Of a DNA stretch of 34,408 nucleotides, positions 31,892 to 34,408 are shown piece by piece. Every line of letters starts with the position of its first letter. Position 1 is the first letter of the stretch. A program made the position numbers and the translations under genes. Under the pieces are notes generated by a model that was not told the origin of the DNA, did not search any database, and saw nothing but the letters and a program-made list of their open reading frames with translations. The stretch comes from Candidatus Rokuibacteriota bacterium (lineage in GTDB: Bacteria; Methylomirabilota; Methylomirabilia; Rokubacteriales; CSP1-6). Where the stretch lies: NCBI GenBank assembly GCA_003220615.1, contig QHTB01000165.1, positions 1 through 34,408 on the forward strand. Direction: 5' to 3'.

Positions 31892-34342
31892 GTGCTGAGA
31901 ACGTCGATGGCGTGTGCTGTGCTCCTTGGCGTATTGCTGGTGTTGGCCCTGCCAGCGGCGCCCGTGATCGCCCAGGGGCCCACCCCCCTTCGGGTGGTCC
32001 TGCCCACCGACCGCACGGTGCTGCCGATTCCGGAGCCGACGTACCCGCATAGCACCGTGTTCGATGTCCGGAACGCCACGCCGCCGCCGCGGTTCGAGGT
32101 GAAGGCGCCGGCCAAGGCGCCCAACATGCTCATCGTGCTGATCGACGACATGGGGTTCGGCCAGTCGAGCGCCTTCGGCGGGCCCATCCAGATGCCGACG
32201 GTGGAGCGCCTGGCCAACAGCGGCCTGCGCTACAACGAGTTCCACACCACGGCGCTCTGCTCGCCGACGCGCACGGCGCTGCTCAGCGGCCGCAACCATC
32301 ACATGAACAACATGGGCTCGATCACGGAGACGGCAACCGCGTTCCCCGGCCAGACCGGGCAGCGCCCGAACAGCGTGGCGCCGCTCGCGGAGATGCTGCG
32401 GCTGAACGGCTACAGCGCCGCCGCCTTCGGCAAGTCGCACGAGACTGCGGCCTGGGAGGTGAGCCCCTCCGGCCCGACCGACCGCTGGCCGACGCGCTCG
32501 GGATTCGACAAGTTCTACGGCTTCATCGGCGGCGAGACCAACCAGTGGGCGCCGGTGATCTACGACGGGATGAACCAGGTCGAGCCGTCCAAGGACCCGA
32601 ACTACCACTTCATGACCGACATGACCAACCAGGCCATCGACTGGATGGGGTACCAGAAATCGCTCACGCCCGACAAGCCGTTCTTCATCTACTTCGCGCC
32701 CGGCGCCACCCACGCGCCTCACCAGGTCCCGAAATCGTGGATCGCGAAGTACAAAGGCAAGTTCGACCAGGGCTGGGACAAGCTGCGCGAGGAGACGCTG
32801 GCGCGGCAGAAGCGGCTCGGCGTGGTGCCGCCGGAGACAAAGCTCGCGCCGAAGCCGGAGGCGATCAAGGACTGGGCCGCGCTGAGCGCCGACGAAAAGA
32901 AGCTGTTCGCCCGCCAGATGGAAGTGTTCGCGGGGTTCGGCGAGTACGCCGACGCCGAGATCGGCCGCCTGATCCAAGCCATCGAGGCAACCGGTCAGCT
33001 CGACAACACGCTGATCTTCTACATCGTCGGCGACAACGGAGCGAGCGCCGAAGGGGGCATGGTCGGGCTCTTCAACGAGATGACCTACTTCAACGGGGTA
33101 CACGAGACCGTCCAGGACATCCTGAAGCATTACGACGAGCTCGGCGGCCCGGCGACCTATCCGCACTATGCCGCCGGCTGGGCGGTCGCGGGGGACACGC
33201 CCTTCACCTGGACGAAGCAGGTTGCGTCGAGCTACGGCGGGACGCGTAACGGGATGGCGATCCACTGGCCCAAGGGCATCACAGCGAAGGGCGAGGTGCG
33301 ATCGCAGTGGCACCACGTCATCGACATCGCGCCGACCATTCTGGAGGCGGCCGGCCTGCCCGAGCCGAAGAGCGTGAACGGCACGGCCCAGACACCCATC
33401 GAAGGGGTGAGCCTCGCCTACACGTTCACCGACGCCAAGGCGCCGAGCCGGCATACGACCCAGTACTTCGAGATCTTCGGGAACCGCGCCATCTACAGCG
33501 ACGGTTGGCTGGCCGGCACCGTCCACCGGGCGGCGTGGGAATTCAAGGTCCGAAGGCCGCTCGAAGACGACGTCTGGGAGTTGTACGACACGCGGACGGA
33601 CTTCAGCCTGGCAAACGACCTGGCCGCCAAGAACCCCGAGAAGCTCAAGGAACTGCAGGCGCTCTTCCTGAAGGAAGCCGTCAAGTACTCCGTGCTGCCT
33701 CTCGATGACCGGACGTTGGAGCGCCTCAACGCAGCGATGGTCGGACGGCCGGACTTGATGGCCGGCCGCACGTCGCTGACGGTCTACGACGGCATGATCG
33801 GGATGTCAGAGAACGTCTTCATCAACACAAAGAACCGGTCGCACACGATCACCGCCGAGGTGCAGATCCCGAAGAACGGGGCCAACGGGGTGATCCTGGC
33901 TCAGGCCGGTCGCTTCGGCGGCTGGAGCCTCTATGTAAAGGATGGCAAGCCGACGTACACCTACAACTGGCTCGGTCTACAGCGGTACACGGTGGCCGCC
34001 CAGCAGGCGCTGCCCGCCGGGAAGTCGACCATCCGCTACGAGTTCGCTTACGACGGTGGCGGGGTCGGCAAGGGCGGCATCGGCACGCTCTTCGTCAACG
34101 GCAAGAAGGTCGCCACGGGCCGGATCGACCGGACCCAGTGCTGCGCTTTCTCGGCGGACGAAGGCGCCGACGTGGGCGTGGACGAGGGCACGCCGGTCAT
34201 CGAAGCCTACAAGGTGCCCTTCAAGTTCACCGGCAAGATCGCCAGCGTCACGATCGAGCTGAAAGACGTGAAGACCGCGGATCACGAGGAGGCAGAGCAA
34301 GCCCACAAGGTGGCCAGGCTGAAGAAGGGGCTGGCCGACTGA
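31892..34342 (+). CDS. Arylsulfatase (type I, formylglycine-dependent)
   Basis: An 816-residue exported sulfatase. Signal peptide residues 1-28. The metal-binding IVLIDDMGFG lies at about 81-90. The modification motif is CSPTRTALLSGR with Cys123, which must be converted to formylglycine by an activating enzyme not encoded here. Downstream are KSHETAAWE, the metal-site motif VGDNGASAEGG and the C-terminal RRPLEDDVWELYD block. The extra C-terminal region (about 620-790) has a lectin-like jelly-roll pattern (SHTITAEVQIPKNGANGVILAQAGRFGGWSLYVKDG). The length matches the large AtsA-like group. GTG 31892 follows GAGGAG. No standard GGGACC box with a -10 lies directly upstream. Confidence 0.9.
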   Translation: MLRTSMACAVLLGVLLVLALPAAPVIAQGPTPLRVVLPTDRTVLPIPEPTYPHSTVFDVRNATPPPRFEVKAPAKAPNMLIVLIDDMGFGQSSAFGGPIQMPTVERLANSGLRYNEFHTTALCSPTRTALLSGRNHHMNNMGSITETATAFPGQTGQRPNSVAPLAEMLRLNGYSAAAFGKSHETAAWEVSPSGPTDRWPTRSGFDKFYGFIGGETNQWAPVIYDGMNQVEPSKDPNYHFMTDMTNQAIDWMGYQKSLTPDKPFFIYFAPGATHAPHQVPKSWIAKYKGKFDQGWDKLREETLARQKRLGVVPPETKLAPKPEAIKDWAALSADEKKLFARQMEVFAGFGEYADAEIGRLIQAIEATGQLDNTLIFYIVGDNGASAEGGMVGLFNEMTYFNGVHETVQDILKHYDELGGPATYPHYAAGWAVAGDTPFTWTKQVASSYGGTRNGMAIHWPKGITAKGEVRSQWHHVIDIAPTILEAAGLPEPKSVNGTAQTPIEGVSLAYTFTDAKAPSRHTTQYFEIFGNRAIYSDGWLAGTVHRAAWEFKVRRPLEDDVWELYDTRTDFSLANDLAAKNPEKLKELQALFLKEAVKYSVLPLDDRTLERLNAAMVGRPDLMAGRTSLTVYDGMIGMSENVFINTKNRSHTITAEVQIPKNGANGVILAQAGRFGGWSLYVKDGKPTYTYNWLGLQRYTVAAQQALPAGKSTIRYEFAYDGGGVGKGGIGTLFVNGKKVATGRIDRTQCCAFSADEGADVGVDEGTPVIEAYKVPFKFTGKIASVTIELKDVKTADHEEAEQAHKVARLKKGLAD

Positions 34343-34347
34343 TCACC

Positions 34348-34362
34348 GGCTTCTTTGAAGCC
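34348..34362 (+). terminator. Possible weak hairpin after the arylsulfatase gene
   Basis: GGCTTC-TTT-GAAGCC, a 6-bp stem with a 3-base loop, 5 bases after the stop codon. There is no T-run, so it may be a transcript-end stabiliser or chance. The remaining bases to 34408 hold no recognisable gene. Confidence 0.25.
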
Positions 34363-34408
34363 TATGACACTGCGTCGTTCACTGAGAACCGTAATGCTTT
34401 CAGCATGA

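Overview
The window is about 34.4 kb of GC-rich DNA (third codon positions mostly G or C) from a Gram-negative bacterium. Supporting signs are outer-membrane porins and beta-barrels, lipoproteins with lipoboxes, an MlaA homologue and Tat- and Sec-type signal peptides. Many molybdenum-hydroxylase genes, small cysteine-paired lipoproteins and single-domain response regulators recall soil and subsurface lineages such as Methylomirabilota/Rokubacteria. That placement is an impression; no rRNA or other marker gene is present. I see no tRNA, rRNA, CRISPR array, transposase or phage gene.

Left part (1-12.5 kb): a frameshifted beta-barrel remnant; a two-subunit IorAB-type molybdenum hydroxylase; a small lipoprotein; an acyl-CoA synthetase; a class III nucleotide cyclase with a long uncharacterised C-terminus; a divergent MFS exporter; a secreted beta-propeller protein; a PAS-PAS hybrid histidine kinase; and a degenerate receiver protein.

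Middle (12.86-19.73 kb): five tightly packed minus-strand genes. In transcription order they are a yeast-type cytosine deaminase, an orphan xanthine-dehydrogenase-family catalytic subunit, FdrA, a DUF1116 (YlbE/AllG-like) protein, and a barbiturase/cyanuric-acid-hydrolase family enzyme. Together they read as an oxidative pyrimidine pathway: cytosine to uracil to barbiturate to ureidomalonate. Its last step may be carbamoyl transfer by FdrA/DUF1116, because ureidomalonate is the one-carbon-longer homologue of oxalurate, the substrate family of the E. coli FdrA/YlbE/YlbF enzyme. The pathway reading is inference; the gene families and catalytic residues are seen.

Right part (19.78-34.4 kb): an envelope and stress island. 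It holds a stand-alone receiver protein, small lipoproteins, a DUF2254 membrane protein, a solute-binding protein, an HSL-type hydrolase, a carboxymuconolactone-decarboxylase-like protein, an unknown membrane protein, an OprB porin, a truncated porin-like gene, an HtrA-like protease, MlaA, a decayed DUF4239 gene and an arylsulfatase. Eight copies of a palindromic box, TATGGGACCWWGGTCCCATA, lie between these genes. In nearly every copy a -10-like hexamer starts 29-31 bp from the box centre, and two boxes appear to fire in both directions. The box has the same architecture as the DosR/DevR box of mycobacteria (GGGACT-WW-AGTCCC core). I infer a compact regulon controlled by an unseen NarL/FixJ-type regulator.
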